A stretch of DNA of 64,000 nt from Staphylococcus shinii (GCF_017583065.1 NZ_JAGEVL010000005.1:248001-312000), one strand, 5' to 3'. Shown: positions 18,384 through 27,716, counted from the first letter of the stretch. The notes: generated from the letters alone by a model not told the origin. Numbers and translations: made by a program.

Positions 18384-19103
18384 ATGAAGAGCGGCATAAT
18401 AAATCAAAATTATATATTTAATTTAGACCCTAGAGTAAAGCTTGGTCTCATGATAATTATTTCACTTATTTCATTAACTGGTGGTGTAACGGGAAATGAA
18501 ATTTTCTTGCGGTTACTTGTAATGTTAATACCTTCTGTTTTACTTCTACTTATTGATAAACATCTAATTGGATGGATAAGCATCATTGTTACAATTAGTG
18601 CGTGGTATGGCGAAGCATTCGTTACATTAGATCATAATCAGCTAGCTACTTTACTCATTTTTGTACCTGCAGGTATCATTACACGTTTCTTGCCATCACT
18701 CGTAATGGGGTATTATCTTTTTAAGACCACTCAAGTTGAAGTGCTTATTGCAGGTTTAGAACGTCTGAAAATACCAAGGAAGATTACGATTCCCATAGCT
18801 GTAATGTTCAGATTTGTTCCCACTATCAAGACAGAGTCAGCATCCATTAAAGATGCGATGAAGATGAGGGGAATTTCATTACGCTTGGCATTTAAAAAGC
18901 CATTGCAATACTTCGAATATCGTGTTGTCCCATTATTAAATAGTGTCGTTAAAATTGGGAACGAATTGACCGTTGCGTCGATTACACGTGGTTTGAATTT
19001 AACATATAAACGAACATCTATAGTATCGCTAAAAATGCGTTGGCTAGATTGGTTTTTTATTAGTATGGCGCTGATTTTATGTGTAACCTATTATATAGTG
19101 TGA
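18384..19103 (+). CDS. ECF transporter transmembrane (T) component
   Basis: A 239-residue EcfT-like membrane protein. The first half has four or five helices. The C-terminal cytoplasmic region has the two Ala-Arg-Gly-like coupling sites typical of T components, seen as MRGISLR (about residue 154) and TRGLNLTYKR (near residue 200). These short helices couple ATPase motion to the S component. It begins 1 base after the S gene and lies 9 bases before the ATPase gene. Confidence 0.85.
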   Translation: MKSGIINQNYIFNLDPRVKLGLMIIISLISLTGGVTGNEIFLRLLVMLIPSVLLLLIDKHLIGWISIIVTISAWYGEAFVTLDHNQLATLLIFVPAGIITRFLPSLVMGYYLFKTTQVEVLIAGLERLKIPRKITIPIAVMFRFVPTIKTESASIKDAMKMRGISLRLAFKKPLQYFEYRVVPLLNSVVKIGNELTVASITRGLNLTYKRTSIVSLKMRWLDWFFISMALILCVTYYIV

Positions 19104-19112
19104 GGTTGAAAA

Positions 19113-20570
19113 ATGATTCGAATTGAAGATATGTCGTTTAATTATGAAAATGGAGAAAAAGTGTTAAATAATATTAATCTTACTATTGATAGTGGTGAGG
19201 TTATTTGTTTAACGGGTGCTTCAGGCAGTGGCAAAACTACAGTGACACGAATTTTAAATGGCACTATACCACATTTATATCAAGGTAATATTGAAGGGAA
19301 TGTGCATATCAATGGAGAGGATATACGTCAGCAATCCATTTATGAGATTTCCAAGATAAGTGGCTCGGTTTTTCAAAATCCTCGTTCACAATTCTTTTGT
19401 TTGAATACAACAAGTGAATTAGCATTTGAACCGGAAAACTATGGTGTTGACCCGCAACATATAGAAGTTAATATTAATCGTAGCGTTGAAGTATTGAAAA
19501 TGAACCATTTATTAGATAGAAATATATTTGACTTGTCAGGTGGAGAGAAGCAACTTATCGCTTGTACAGCAATACAAGTAAGCGGACACGATATTATCAT
19601 TTTAGATGAGCCTTCATCTAATTTAGACTTTGCTACAATTACTAAATTACGTCAGTTGTTGAAAAGGTGGAAGAATGAAGGTAAAACAATTATAATTGCT
19701 GAACATCGTTTGCATTATTTGGTAGATGTTGTCGATCGCTTTGTAGTTATGAAACAAGGAGAGATTAGTACGGTATACGACAATATCACTTTCAATGCAT
19801 TATCAAGTGATACTTTAAGAGATTTAGGATTAAGAGCGATACATTTAAATCATATGAAGCCTAAAACTTCAAATTATACCAATATAGAAGAAAAGATAGC
19901 GTTGCAAAATTTTATGTTTAACTATAAAGCCAAGCAACCATATGCACTTAACATTCCTAAAGTCGAACTCACCAAAGGCAAAGTAACAGCAATTATAGGT
20001 CGCAATGGTTCTGGAAAATCGACGTTTGCGCGCTGTCTAACTGGCGTAGAACGTAAATTTAAGGGACATGTTGAATTAGATGGGAGAACATTAAAACGCA
20101 ATCAAAGGTTAAATCATATATATATGGTTTTTCAAGATGTGAATAATCAATTATTTGCTGAAAGTGTTGCTGAAGAACTACGTTTAAATCATAACCAACT
20201 AGATGATGCATCGATACAATCGCGTTTACAACAGTATGGGATATCAGAGCATATTGATAGGCACCCATTGTCACTTTCGGGAGGAGAAAAGCAACGCTTA
20301 GGTATTGCTAGTGCTATAGAGACTAAACGGGAGGTGCTTATTTTTGATGAGCCCTCTAGCGGATTAGATGGTCAACGTATGCGTGACATGAGTCATATTC
20401 TTAATCGTTTAGCTAGCCAAGGGTATACAATATTACTTATTACACATGATTATGAGTTATTGATGTCATGTGCAGATGAAGTATTACACCTTGAAAATGG
20501 TTGTGTTAAAGACCAATATCAAATGGATAATGAACATTTAGACGATTTACAAAACTTTTTTGAAATTTAA
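19113..20570 (+). CDS. ECF transporter ATPase, fused A-A' domains
   Basis: A 485-residue protein with two ABC ATPase domains in one chain. Domain 1 has Walker A GASGSGKTT (residues 35-43), Q-loop FQNPRSQFF, signature LSGGEKQ and Walker B IIILDEPSSNLD. Domain 2 has Walker A GRNGSGKST, Q-loop FQDVNNQLF, signature LSGGEKQR and Walker B VLIFDEPSSGLD. Both catalytic Glu residues are present, so both sites look active. A fused A-A' unit supports a dedicated (group I) ECF transporter rather than a shared module. Confidence 0.88.
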   Translation: MIRIEDMSFNYENGEKVLNNINLTIDSGEVICLTGASGSGKTTVTRILNGTIPHLYQGNIEGNVHINGEDIRQQSIYEISKISGSVFQNPRSQFFCLNTTSELAFEPENYGVDPQHIEVNINRSVEVLKMNHLLDRNIFDLSGGEKQLIACTAIQVSGHDIIILDEPSSNLDFATITKLRQLLKRWKNEGKTIIIAEHRLHYLVDVVDRFVVMKQGEISTVYDNITFNALSSDTLRDLGLRAIHLNHMKPKTSNYTNIEEKIALQNFMFNYKAKQPYALNIPKVELTKGKVTAIIGRNGSGKSTFARCLTGVERKFKGHVELDGRTLKRNQRLNHIYMVFQDVNNQLFAESVAEELRLNHNQLDDASIQSRLQQYGISEHIDRHPLSLSGGEKQRLGIASAIETKREVLIFDEPSSGLDGQRMRDMSHILNRLASQGYTILLITHDYELLMSCADEVLHLENGCVKDQYQMDNEHLDDLQNFFEI

Positions 20571-20656
20571 ACGATTATAACCAAACAATAAATTAATGGT
20601 AAAGTAGCATCGTTGTTTCAGATGTTTTAATAAACAAAATTAAATATTGCAATTGA

Positions 20657-20703
20657 AAATCGGGGTAAAAACAAACTTAACCATTTGTTTTTACCCCGAT
20701 TTT
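20657..20703. terminator. bidirectional terminator between ECF operon and AraC regulator
   Basis: AAATCGGGGTAAAAACAAA pairs with TTTGTTTTTACCCCGATTT almost perfectly; the right side continues TTG and the left arm is A-rich. It stops both convergent units. Confidence 0.9.
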
Positions 20704-20707
20704 GTTG

Positions 20708-22783
20708 TTAGTTTATAGCGATCATAATATATTGAATCGATGATTGAGAAAGTTTATAAATCAAAGGTTCTTTATAGTAATGTAAACTTAATTTCGATAA
20801 AGGGTAATTAGCGTTATTGATTTGCTCGATATAGCTCAATCCGAAAAATTTTTGATCTATATTTGAAGGTATCAAATTTGTGATTATTCCATGATCTTTA
20901 TTTAAAAGCCTCGAAAACACTGGAAATGATTTGATGAAATGATGATTTATTTTAACGACAAATGATGTTTTTTGCATGTTACTAAATAATAAAATATGAT
21001 AACGCCTATTTGTTTTACATATAATTGCGTGAGGTAGTAAGGCAACTTGTTGTTTGAAAAAAACTTTTAAAAAGCTATATATATGGACAATGGGCATTGG
21101 ACAATGAAATTTATTAAACAGCATAATTCTATCATTATCGTCGGTATAGTATGGAAAACCAAAACCACAGATTTTCTGATTTAACTCAACCAAAAATCGC
21201 GTTAATAATATATGTGTGTGTTGGCTAGGTGTATTGTAGTAATCTTGTAAAGATTTATGAGTTAAATTGGTTAAAATTAATTTTTTTGCGTGCTCATTAC
21301 CTAATTGGCTAATAAATATTAAGAATACTTGTTTTAAGTTATGTTTTTTTGACGACTGAGCTACTTTATCAGCAATTAGTCTACAAAAGAGATTTAAATC
21401 TAAATTAATATAGTGAAAATCTACTTTAATTGAAGTGATGTTATGTATCATTTGCGATAAAGTATTTTTACTTTTAATTATAGTGTCAATCGTCATTCCG
21501 ATTTTAATAAGTGGATACTTGTGACGAATTTTTTCAATAAAATTCGAAAGCTCATTAAAAGTATTATAAGAAAAATCAAACTGTAATGTAATCTGATTCC
21601 AATCATTTTCTAGTTCAGCTAGTAATTTGCCAACCGAAAAGTTTTGAGTTTGACATAAAGTTAAATTAGTTATTTTAATAGTCAAATGATGTCCTTTAAG
21701 TAATAACTGTTTGATCGTATTTATGAAGTGTTGTGCACTCAGTGCATTTAATTGCTTCATATGTGTATCTAATATACAAAAGTTTATTTTTGAAAATGTT
21801 GTCTTAGCTTCATTGCGTACCATATGATATTCATAAAAATGATGTAAGGCATATATGTCATCTAATTGAATGAGCACAGTCATGGATTTAAAACAATTAT
21901 TAAACGACAGTTTTGAGAGATTTAACGAATAATCAGAGTTATTTGTATGTATAGTTGCTTCTTGGTATTTATCTAAATAATCTGCTGAAGTTACATTATT
22001 TACGGCCACTTTATATGGTGATTTATAATAACCTTTTTTAAACAAGTAAATATACTTTTTAGGTGGTATTTGGATGTAATATTTAAAATGTTTAGAATAA
22101 GTTGTTACATTTAAAAATTGGTATTTAATAGCTACTTCATAGATGCTTATATTGTCTTGAATTAGATCATAAAGGGATAAGGCAATTCTTAATGAAGTTG
22201 TGTAACGTTTAAAATTCATATTGATATTACTAGCAAATAGTATCGATATATACGATTGTGAAATATAAAATGTTTGAGATAAATGTTTTGTATTCAAAGT
22301 GTTACAAACGTTGTCATGAATATATTTAGTAATACGTGCTACTAAGGGGTGTTTAGTATTTAAACAAGGGATATAGATGCTCTTTAACACGACACGAGCT
22401 TCCCTTAATAAGAACTCGATAATGCCAGAAATATACATATTCATACTGAACTCATCTTGAATAGGCTGATGGATAGCTTCTAGAACTAGGTTTCTAAATT
22501 GCTCTACAAAATGAATACGATTAAAATCGAAATATGATTTTGAAATATTGATATCTTTTTCAATAAAAAGTGGTAAAGGAATTTTCAACTCTAACAGCTC
22601 TTGAACATCTAACATTTGAAATAAATCTGCATTATTAACAATTATGCCGTCAGTGACTGTAATGGTTGTTCCATTTAAGTTAATTTTGCAAGGCTTGTTT
22701 AATGGGAGGAGTATTATAACTTCATTGATACACCTTGCTAATTCAGATGTATAGTGGTTCCTAATAGATAGCGTACTAATCAA
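20708..22783 (-). CDS. large AraC family regulator, Rsp/Rbf-like architecture
   Basis: A 691-residue regulator. Residues 1-140 form an N-terminal domain, and residues about 150-248 form the double helix-turn-helix (LNTKHLSQTFYISQSYISIL, then NVTTYSKHFKYYIQIPPKKY). A C-terminal region of about 430 residues looks like a degenerate alpha/beta barrel such as the GH39-like domain found in long AraC proteins. Length and layout resemble S. aureus Rsp and Rbf, which control surface and biofilm genes; orthology is not established. The start is TTG 22783, 7 bases after AAGGTGAT. It is convergent with the ECF transporter operon. Confidence 0.75.
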   Translation of the reverse strand: MISTLSIRNHYTSELARCINEVIILLPLNKPCKINLNGTTITVTDGIIVNNADLFQMLDVQELLELKIPLPLFIEKDINISKSYFDFNRIHFVEQFRNLVLEAIHQPIQDEFSMNMYISGIIEFLLREARVVLKSIYIPCLNTKHPLVARITKYIHDNVCNTLNTKHLSQTFYISQSYISILFASNINMNFKRYTTSLRIALSLYDLIQDNISIYEVAIKYQFLNVTTYSKHFKYYIQIPPKKYIYLFKKGYYKSPYKVAVNNVTSADYLDKYQEATIHTNNSDYSLNLSKLSFNNCFKSMTVLIQLDDIYALHHFYEYHMVRNEAKTTFSKINFCILDTHMKQLNALSAQHFINTIKQLLLKGHHLTIKITNLTLCQTQNFSVGKLLAELENDWNQITLQFDFSYNTFNELSNFIEKIRHKYPLIKIGMTIDTIIKSKNTLSQMIHNITSIKVDFHYINLDLNLFCRLIADKVAQSSKKHNLKQVFLIFISQLGNEHAKKLILTNLTHKSLQDYYNTPSQHTHILLTRFLVELNQKICGFGFPYYTDDNDRIMLFNKFHCPMPIVHIYSFLKVFFKQQVALLPHAIICKTNRRYHILLFSNMQKTSFVVKINHHFIKSFPVFSRLLNKDHGIITNLIPSNIDQKFFGLSYIEQINNANYPLSKLSLHYYKEPLIYKLSQSSIQYIMIAIN

Positions 22784-23212
22784 AAAATATCACCTTTATC
22801 TAGATATGAGGCTTGCTCCTTATAGTAGTAAGCCTATTGTACAACTCTATACTTTAAAAAAGGCAATCAACTAACAAAATTAATAAAATGAATACTTGAA
22901 TTAATAAAATGTCATTGTGAAAAGCGTTTAAGGATATATTTATTAATAAAATATCAGTGAGATAATAAAAAAATAAAAGATTTTAATGGGAAAATAATGG
23001 ATAACACAGAACGAAGTTTATAAAAGTGATTAAATCAAATATTTTATAAAGAGCAAAGTGATAACAAAGAGGATGAAAAGGGTTGATTTGTTGAAAGAGA
23101 TTTGGATTTCGTAGTTATTCTAGATAATTAGTATTAAAAAAGAACAAAATGAAGTTACGAGATAAAGCAATAAATGGTGGAGGGAATTTTATAAGAAGTC
23201 AAAACATGAATA

Positions 23213-23257
23213 AGACCTAAAGTTACTGCCTGAAAGTAACTTTAGATCTTATTTTTT
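23213..23257 (+). terminator. orphan rho-independent terminator
   Basis: AAGACCTAAAGTTACT pairs with AGTAACTTTAGATCTT (one C-A mismatch) across a 7-base loop, then ATTTTTTC. No annotated gene precedes it on the plus strand; the 16-bp stem is among the strongest in the window. It is nearly symmetric, but the T-run is on the plus side. Confidence 0.7.
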
Positions 23258-23282
23258 CAAGTAGTCAATAAGCTACTTGAGT

Positions 23283-23395
23283 AGAATGTTGTGATATATC
23301 ATATATTAAAATGGGTGCATGAAGTCTAATTCTGGGAATGGAATATAACTATGATGATAAACGGCACATTACTATTCTATGATATATAACATTCT
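23283..23395. repeat. 113-base inverted repeat element
   Basis: The left arm at 23283-23302 starts AGAATGTTGTGATATATCAT. The right arm at 23379-23395 is ATGATATATAACATTCT. They match over 8 and 9 bp, with a 3-base insertion in the left arm, and enclose about 76 bases. It could be a decayed miniature element or a structured RNA. Terminal arms are seen; target duplications were not found. Confidence 0.45.
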
Positions 23396-23524
23396 ATATT
23401 AATATTATATAACCAAAAACAAAACCTTACAATATAAAATTAAATAGTACATGAATCGAAAATCTTTAAATATAATTGGATGCTGTCGTCACTTATTATT
23501 AGTGGACATATTAGTCAAGGTAAT

Positions 23525-23791
23525 CTATCTGTTTTGTTTATAAAGGTCTATTGCTTTATAGAGAAATATTAATACAGAGATAAAGAAAAATAGCGTGAAT
23601 AAACCATTAAATATTTCGTTGTTAAACAGTCTAACAACTGTGGCGCTACTTAGTGTATTTAAAAATAGTGAACCGGTCGTTTCAATCTCAAATAAATCAA
23701 ATGAAAATAAAACTAACGTGATTAACAGCATGTAACCTATGGCAATAAAAAATAGGTTTAACAAATCAACTAAAAATATTTTTCGCATCAC
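23525..23791 (-). CDS. small two-helix membrane protein, unknown function
   Basis: An 88-residue protein with hydrophobic segments at about residues 8-28 and 60-78, separated by a polar loop with little charge. I do not recognise a family. The ribosome site GGGAGGAGG is very strong; either GTG 23791 or ATG 23788 fits its spacing. It appears to be a single gene, flanked by gaps with no partner. It could be a membrane stress or regulatory peptide, but nothing shows a function. Confidence 0.6.
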   Translation of the reverse strand: MMRKIFLVDLLNLFFIAIGYMLLITLVLFSFDLFEIETTGSLFLNTLSSATVVRLFNNEIFNGLFTLFFFISVLIFLYKAIDLYKQNR

Positions 23792-24058
23792 AACCAGCCT
23801 CCTCCCTTACTTTTCTATATCCCATTTATAAGGAGTTAATCTCATTCAAGTGTAATTTTACAGATAATTTATAAATGGCAGTAAAAATTTATTACTTTAC
23901 ATTTTGGCTTTAGAATACACGAAAATTTATAAAATAAATGTAAAAAGTAAAATTAATTATTAAATATTAATTGAAATTAAGTTAAAACTGTTTCAATGTA
24001 GTCTAAACGTGCTAAAGAGTAAGTAAGTCTGATTTTTCTCAAGAAAGGGAGGTTGTAT

Positions 24059-24736
24059 ATGTATAAAGCTATTATTTTTGATGTGTACGGTACAATATTT
24101 GATATGGAATCACTAAAAAACGATATGGACCAATTCAATGAAGTAGAAGCAAAGTCCATTTCGCAACTTTGGCGTAAAACTCAGTTAGAGCATATGTTTT
24201 TAAGACAAGTAATGCAAAGGTATATTCCTTTTGATGAATTGACTAAAGAATCTCTACGCTATGTATTAGATGTTCATGAAATTCAATACAATAGAGAAGA
24301 TGTAAATCAACTATTTGATGCATTTTTAGATTTGGATTATTTTAAAGAAATTCCAAAAGTACTTTCGGAGTTGAATGCGAAAAACTTAGAAATTGGTGTA
24401 TTATCAAATGCTAATGATAATATGTTAATGCCTTTAGTCGATAATTCTGAAATTAATAAGTATATAGATACTGTTATTAGTGTAAATGAAATAAAGCAAT
24501 ACAAACCGAGTCCTGCTAGCTATGCCTTAATATTGAAATATTATCAAATGACGCGTGAGGATATTTTATTCGTTTCTTCAAATGCATGGGACGTTTCTGG
24601 AGCAGCTAACTTTGGGTTTGATACAGTATGGGTAAATCGCAGTAAATCATATTTTGACTATAATGGACAATCACCAACTATGACAGTGAATAATCTAAAT
24701 GAAATGGTTAAGTGGTTAGAAATGAATAAAAGATAG
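24059..24736 (+). CDS. haloacid dehalogenase type II-like HAD hydrolase
   Basis: A 225-residue HAD-superfamily protein. The nucleophile motif is IFDVYGTIFD, where the Tyr next to the Asp is typical of L-2-haloacid dehalogenases rather than phosphatases. SNANDN gives motif II, the conserved Lys lies in QYKPSP, and FVSSNAWDVSGAANFGFDTVWVNR resembles the dehalogenase C-terminus. Family members hydrolyse L-2-haloacids such as 2-chloropropionate, but many homologues act on unknown compounds. ATG 24059 is chosen as it lies 6 bases after AAAGGGAGG; TTG 24053 is too close to that site. Confidence 0.82.
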   Translation: MYKAIIFDVYGTIFDMESLKNDMDQFNEVEAKSISQLWRKTQLEHMFLRQVMQRYIPFDELTKESLRYVLDVHEIQYNREDVNQLFDAFLDLDYFKEIPKVLSELNAKNLEIGVLSNANDNMLMPLVDNSEINKYIDTVISVNEIKQYKPSPASYALILKYYQMTREDILFVSSNAWDVSGAANFGFDTVWVNRSKSYFDYNGQSPTMTVNNLNEMVKWLEMNKR

Positions 24737-24765
24737 GACATAAGTAGTTAAATAAATATTTTTAA

Positions 24766-24815
24766 ATAGGGGGCGAGAAGACTCAATCAAAATTTTGATT
24801 CGTTTTCCCGCCCCC
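24766..24815. terminator. bidirectional terminator, GGGGGCGAGAA family
   Basis: GGGGGCGAGAAGACTCAATC pairs with GATTCGTTTTCCCGCCCCC (wobbles and mismatches inside) around an AAAATTTT centre. It serves the convergent dehalogenase and M20 genes. It is a member of the window's repeated hairpin family. Confidence 0.7.
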
Positions 24816-24876
24816 AACAAGGCTAAGTAATTTTCATACTAATACTGCCCTATATTTAATAAACATGGGTTCAAAC

Positions 24877-26046
24877 TTATTTAGATTGATTTAGATACTG
24901 TGTTAATAGTTGAACGTAGAGGTCAATAAATGAAAGGTATACATCTTTATAAACATATTCATCCACTTGGTGTGCTTGTCCTGTTTCACCTGGCCCATAC
25001 ATTACAAATGAGAAGTCTTCCTCTTTGTCTTTCATTAAATAAGAAGCATCAGTTGTAGCAGTAGAAGAGGTTACTTCTAAATTTCTATTGAAGTATTCAT
25101 CGCCTAGAGATTTAGCTAATTTTAAAAATGAGTTATCACCTGTAGTGTATACAGGGTCACGGTTAACGTATGGATTTACAGTAATATCCCCATTACTTTC
25201 TTTTTCAATTTTCTCTTTGATACGATTGAATAAATCTTCGAATTTTTTGTTATCGAATTGTGGAATTGTACGCATATTAAATAGCGATTCAGCATATTCA
25301 GGAATAGAGTTAACTTGGTCTCCACCGTTTATAATAGTTGAATTCATCGTAGGCGTACCTAATAGCTCACTACTTACATCTACTTTGTTATATTCTGCAT
25401 TTAAGTCATGTATGAAATCAACTAAAGGATTAATCGCATTAAAGCCTAGTTCTGGCATAGAACTATGTGCGGATTTACCTTTAGAAGTAACTTGAATATC
25501 CATTGTACCTTTGTGTGTATAGACAATGCCATCTTGGGATGGTTCAGCAATTAATAATGCGTCTATATCATCCATATAGCCTTTTTCATGTAGTAGAGCA
25601 GCACCATTACTAGTAACTTCTTCGCCAGCTGTAGCCATAAAGCGAATCGAACCTTGTTTCAATAGCCCTGCTTCTTTAATTTCAATTAAACTGATTGCTA
25701 AAGCCACAAGTCCAGATTTCATATCTGCTGAACCACGCCCGTGTAATCTTCCTTGATTATCTTCAGTTAATTTGAAAGGATCATAGTGCCATTTATCGCC
25801 ATCACCAGTTGTGACGACATCCATATGTCCAGAAACACCGATTACTGGTTTTCCGCTACCAATTTCTGCAACAAGGTTAGCACGTGAAGATTCACCATCT
25901 AATTTTAAAATTTCTGTATGGATATCATACTTTTTAAAAAGTTGTTGTAAATAATGGGCAACATCGAGTTCTTTTTCATTCACAGATTGAATTTCAATAA
26001 TGTCTGATAATATTTTTACACGTTCATCTTTTGAAAATACTGCCAT
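24877..26046 (-). CDS. ArgE/DapE-type M20 deacylase, paralogue of 3495-4652
   Basis: A 389-residue M20 zinc hydrolase very like the gene at 3495-4652. The same motifs occur in the same order: SGHMDVV, GRGSADMKSG, ATAGEE, KGTMDIQVTSKGKSAHSSMPELG and GQAHQVDEY. ATG 26046 is preferred because GAAGGAAG lies 7 bases upstream; an earlier in-frame ATG adds 21 residues unlike the paralogue. As with its twin, the substrate (N-acyl amino acid or dipeptide) cannot be decided. Single gene. Confidence 0.86.
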   Translation of the reverse strand: MAVFSKDERVKILSDIIEIQSVNEKELDVAHYLQQLFKKYDIHTEILKLDGESSRANLVAEIGSGKPVIGVSGHMDVVTTGDGDKWHYDPFKLTEDNQGRLHGRGSADMKSGLVALAISLIEIKEAGLLKQGSIRFMATAGEEVTSNGAALLHEKGYMDDIDALLIAEPSQDGIVYTHKGTMDIQVTSKGKSAHSSMPELGFNAINPLVDFIHDLNAEYNKVDVSSELLGTPTMNSTIINGGDQVNSIPEYAESLFNMRTIPQFDNKKFEDLFNRIKEKIEKESNGDITVNPYVNRDPVYTTGDNSFLKLAKSLGDEYFNRNLEVTSSTATTDASYLMKDKEEDFSFVMYGPGETGQAHQVDEYVYKDVYLSFIDLYVQLLTQYLNQSK

Positions 26047-26321
26047 GTAAACACTTCCTTCAAAATTAATCAATACATTATAGTTAATACCACTAAGTTT
26101 AAATTGCAAAACACATTTTCAATTTGATAATAGAACAAGTTAGTGTGGCTTATGTATAAGCTTCAACTCAGGTTAACCTTTTATCTTTATCAGCCCTTGT
26201 CATTTTTGCCAAGATGTATTGACGAAATCTTTTTAGATAGCTTAGATTTTTGTACCATTCCAAGTTATATGTGTTAAACAGAAGTATATTGATCTTTGAA
26301 AAACATGCTTTAAAATAAATA

Positions 26322-26822
26322 TTACTTGTCAAAATTATTTAAATCTAACTGATAAAATGCAAGATCTAGCCACTTATCGAATTTATAACCTACTTGTTGA
26401 ATCGTACCAGAATGCGTGAAGTTAAATTTTTTATGTAGATAAATACTATAATCATTTGTAGCATCTATACCAGCAACTAATGTTTTATAGCCACTTTTTT
26501 GTGCATGATGGATGATTTCTAGTAATAATTTTGAAGCGATACCTTTTCCTCTATGATGCTTACTTACATAAATTGAATGTTCTATAGAATATTGGTAAGC
26601 TGGCCAGTCTCTAAAAGAACCATAAGTTGCAAAGGCAACGGCTTCATCACGTTCCACATAAACAAAAATAGGCTCGTTATTCTTTAATTTATTTTCAAAC
26701 CAAGCCTCTCGCGATTCAAGTGTTTGCGGGTTATAGGTGTACACGGCTGTAGTATTTAAAATAGCATCATTGTAGATGTCTAAAATATTTGGTAAATCTG
26801 ATTTAACTGCTTGTCTTATCAT
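26322..26822 (-). CDS. GNAT acetyltransferase, phosphinothricin-acetyltransferase-like
   Basis: A 166-residue GNAT. The start MIRQAVKSDLPNILDIYNDAI is the usual entry of the PAT/YncA subgroup, HHRGKGIASKLL is the acetyl-CoA loop (Q/R-x-x-G-x-A), and NDYSIYLHKKFNFTHSGTI is the closing helix and strand. Subgroup members acetylate methionine sulfone/sulfoximine or phosphinothricin-like amines. ATG 26822 fits the family start; the longer frame upstream has no family match. The GTGGGGAA ribosome site is weak. Single gene, divergent from srtA. Confidence 0.82.
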   Translation of the reverse strand: MIRQAVKSDLPNILDIYNDAILNTTAVYTYNPQTLESREAWFENKLKNNEPIFVYVERDEAVAFATYGSFRDWPAYQYSIEHSIYVSKHHRGKGIASKLLLEIIHHAQKSGYKTLVAGIDATNDYSIYLHKKFNFTHSGTIQQVGYKFDKWLDLAFYQLDLNNFDK

Positions 26823-27014
26823 GAAAATTCCCCACAATCGTTTATAAAATGTCTTAGACTTATTTAACACTTATTTTTAAAAAGGTGCAATTTTTTGTCA
26901 TGAAAATTAACAAAGAGATATAAATTAATGTCATTAATGAATATAATTAATGAATTGTGCTATACTTGATGTAAATTTTTAAATGTGAAATTGTTCAAAA
27001 GGAGAAACAAAAGG

Positions 27015-27614
27015 ATGAAGAAATGGGTTAATCGTCTGATTACTGTGGCGGGAGTATTACTTATTTTAGTTGCGGTTTACCTTTTCGCTAAACCACATAT
27101 TGATGATTATTTGACTAAAAAAGATAATGAAACAAAGATAGAAAATTATAATAAAGATACTTTAGACAATAAAAATCAAGAAGTTGAAATCCCCAAAGAT
27201 AAAACAAAAATGGCCGGATATTTAGCCGTACCAGAGGCAGATATTAAAACGCCGGTCTATCCAGGGCCTGCTACACCTGAACAACTCAATAGAGGTGTCA
27301 GCTTTGCTGAAGCCGATGAATCATTAAAAGATCAAAACATCGCGATTGCTGGCCATACCTATACAGGTAGCTCAGATTATCAATTCTCAAACTTACCAGA
27401 TGCAAAAGTAGGGAGTAAAGTATATTTTACAACAGGAAATAAAAAAAATGAGTATAAAATTGTTGAAATTTTTGACGTGAAACCAGAAGAGGTAGAAGTG
27501 CTTGAAGAACATCAATCGCAGAAACAACAACTTACATTAATAACGTGTGACAACTATAATGAACAAACGAATCAATGGGAAGACCGTAAAATATTTATTG
27601 CTGAAGCGGTGTAA
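27015..27614 (+). CDS. srtA: sortase A
   Basis: Class A sortase of 199 residues that anchors LPXTG surface proteins to peptidoglycan. Residues 6-25 are the N-terminal membrane anchor. The catalytic triad is His114 (AGHTY), Cys178 (LITCDNYN) and Arg191 (WEDRKIF). The stretch VYPGPATPEQLNRGVSFAE is almost the S. aureus sequence. ATG 27015 matches the S. aureus N-terminus MKKW and follows AAGGAG; an in-frame GTG at 26985 is upstream of that site. Single gene ending at a terminator. Confidence 0.96.
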   Translation: MKKWVNRLITVAGVLLILVAVYLFAKPHIDDYLTKKDNETKIENYNKDTLDNKNQEVEIPKDKTKMAGYLAVPEADIKTPVYPGPATPEQLNRGVSFAEADESLKDQNIAIAGHTYTGSSDYQFSNLPDAKVGSKVYFTTGNKKNEYKIVEIFDVKPEEVEVLEEHQSQKQQLTLITCDNYNEQTNQWEDRKIFIAEAV

Positions 27615-27674
27615 TAGAAACCAAGTAACTGATTCTTTGATATTATTAACTTAATAACTATTTATATCATATTT

Positions 27675-27709
27675 GTGGTCGAGACATTCCTCTTGGATGA
27701 CTCGACCAC
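27675..27709. terminator. bidirectional terminator between srtA and nanE
   Basis: GTGGTCGAG and CTCGACCAC form a perfect 9-bp stem with additional pairing inside, followed by TTTAATTTTA. It separates convergent srtA and nanE. Confidence 0.85.
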
Positions 27710-27716
27710 TTTAATT

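Larger units (their letters stand above)
22784..23524. other. 741-base gap with orphan terminator and inverted repeat
   Basis: No conventional gene is visible. It contains a tiny frame of 13 codons (ATG 23083, after AAAGAGG), a strong hairpin with T-run at 23213-23257, and a 113-base inverted repeat at 23283-23395. A small RNA gene ending at the hairpin is possible. See the separate entries. Confidence 0.5.

Noticed and set aside
22916-22930. cre site in the 22.8-23.5 kb gap
   Set aside because: GTGAAAAGCGTTTAAGG is one base out of register with the consensus and precedes no gene.
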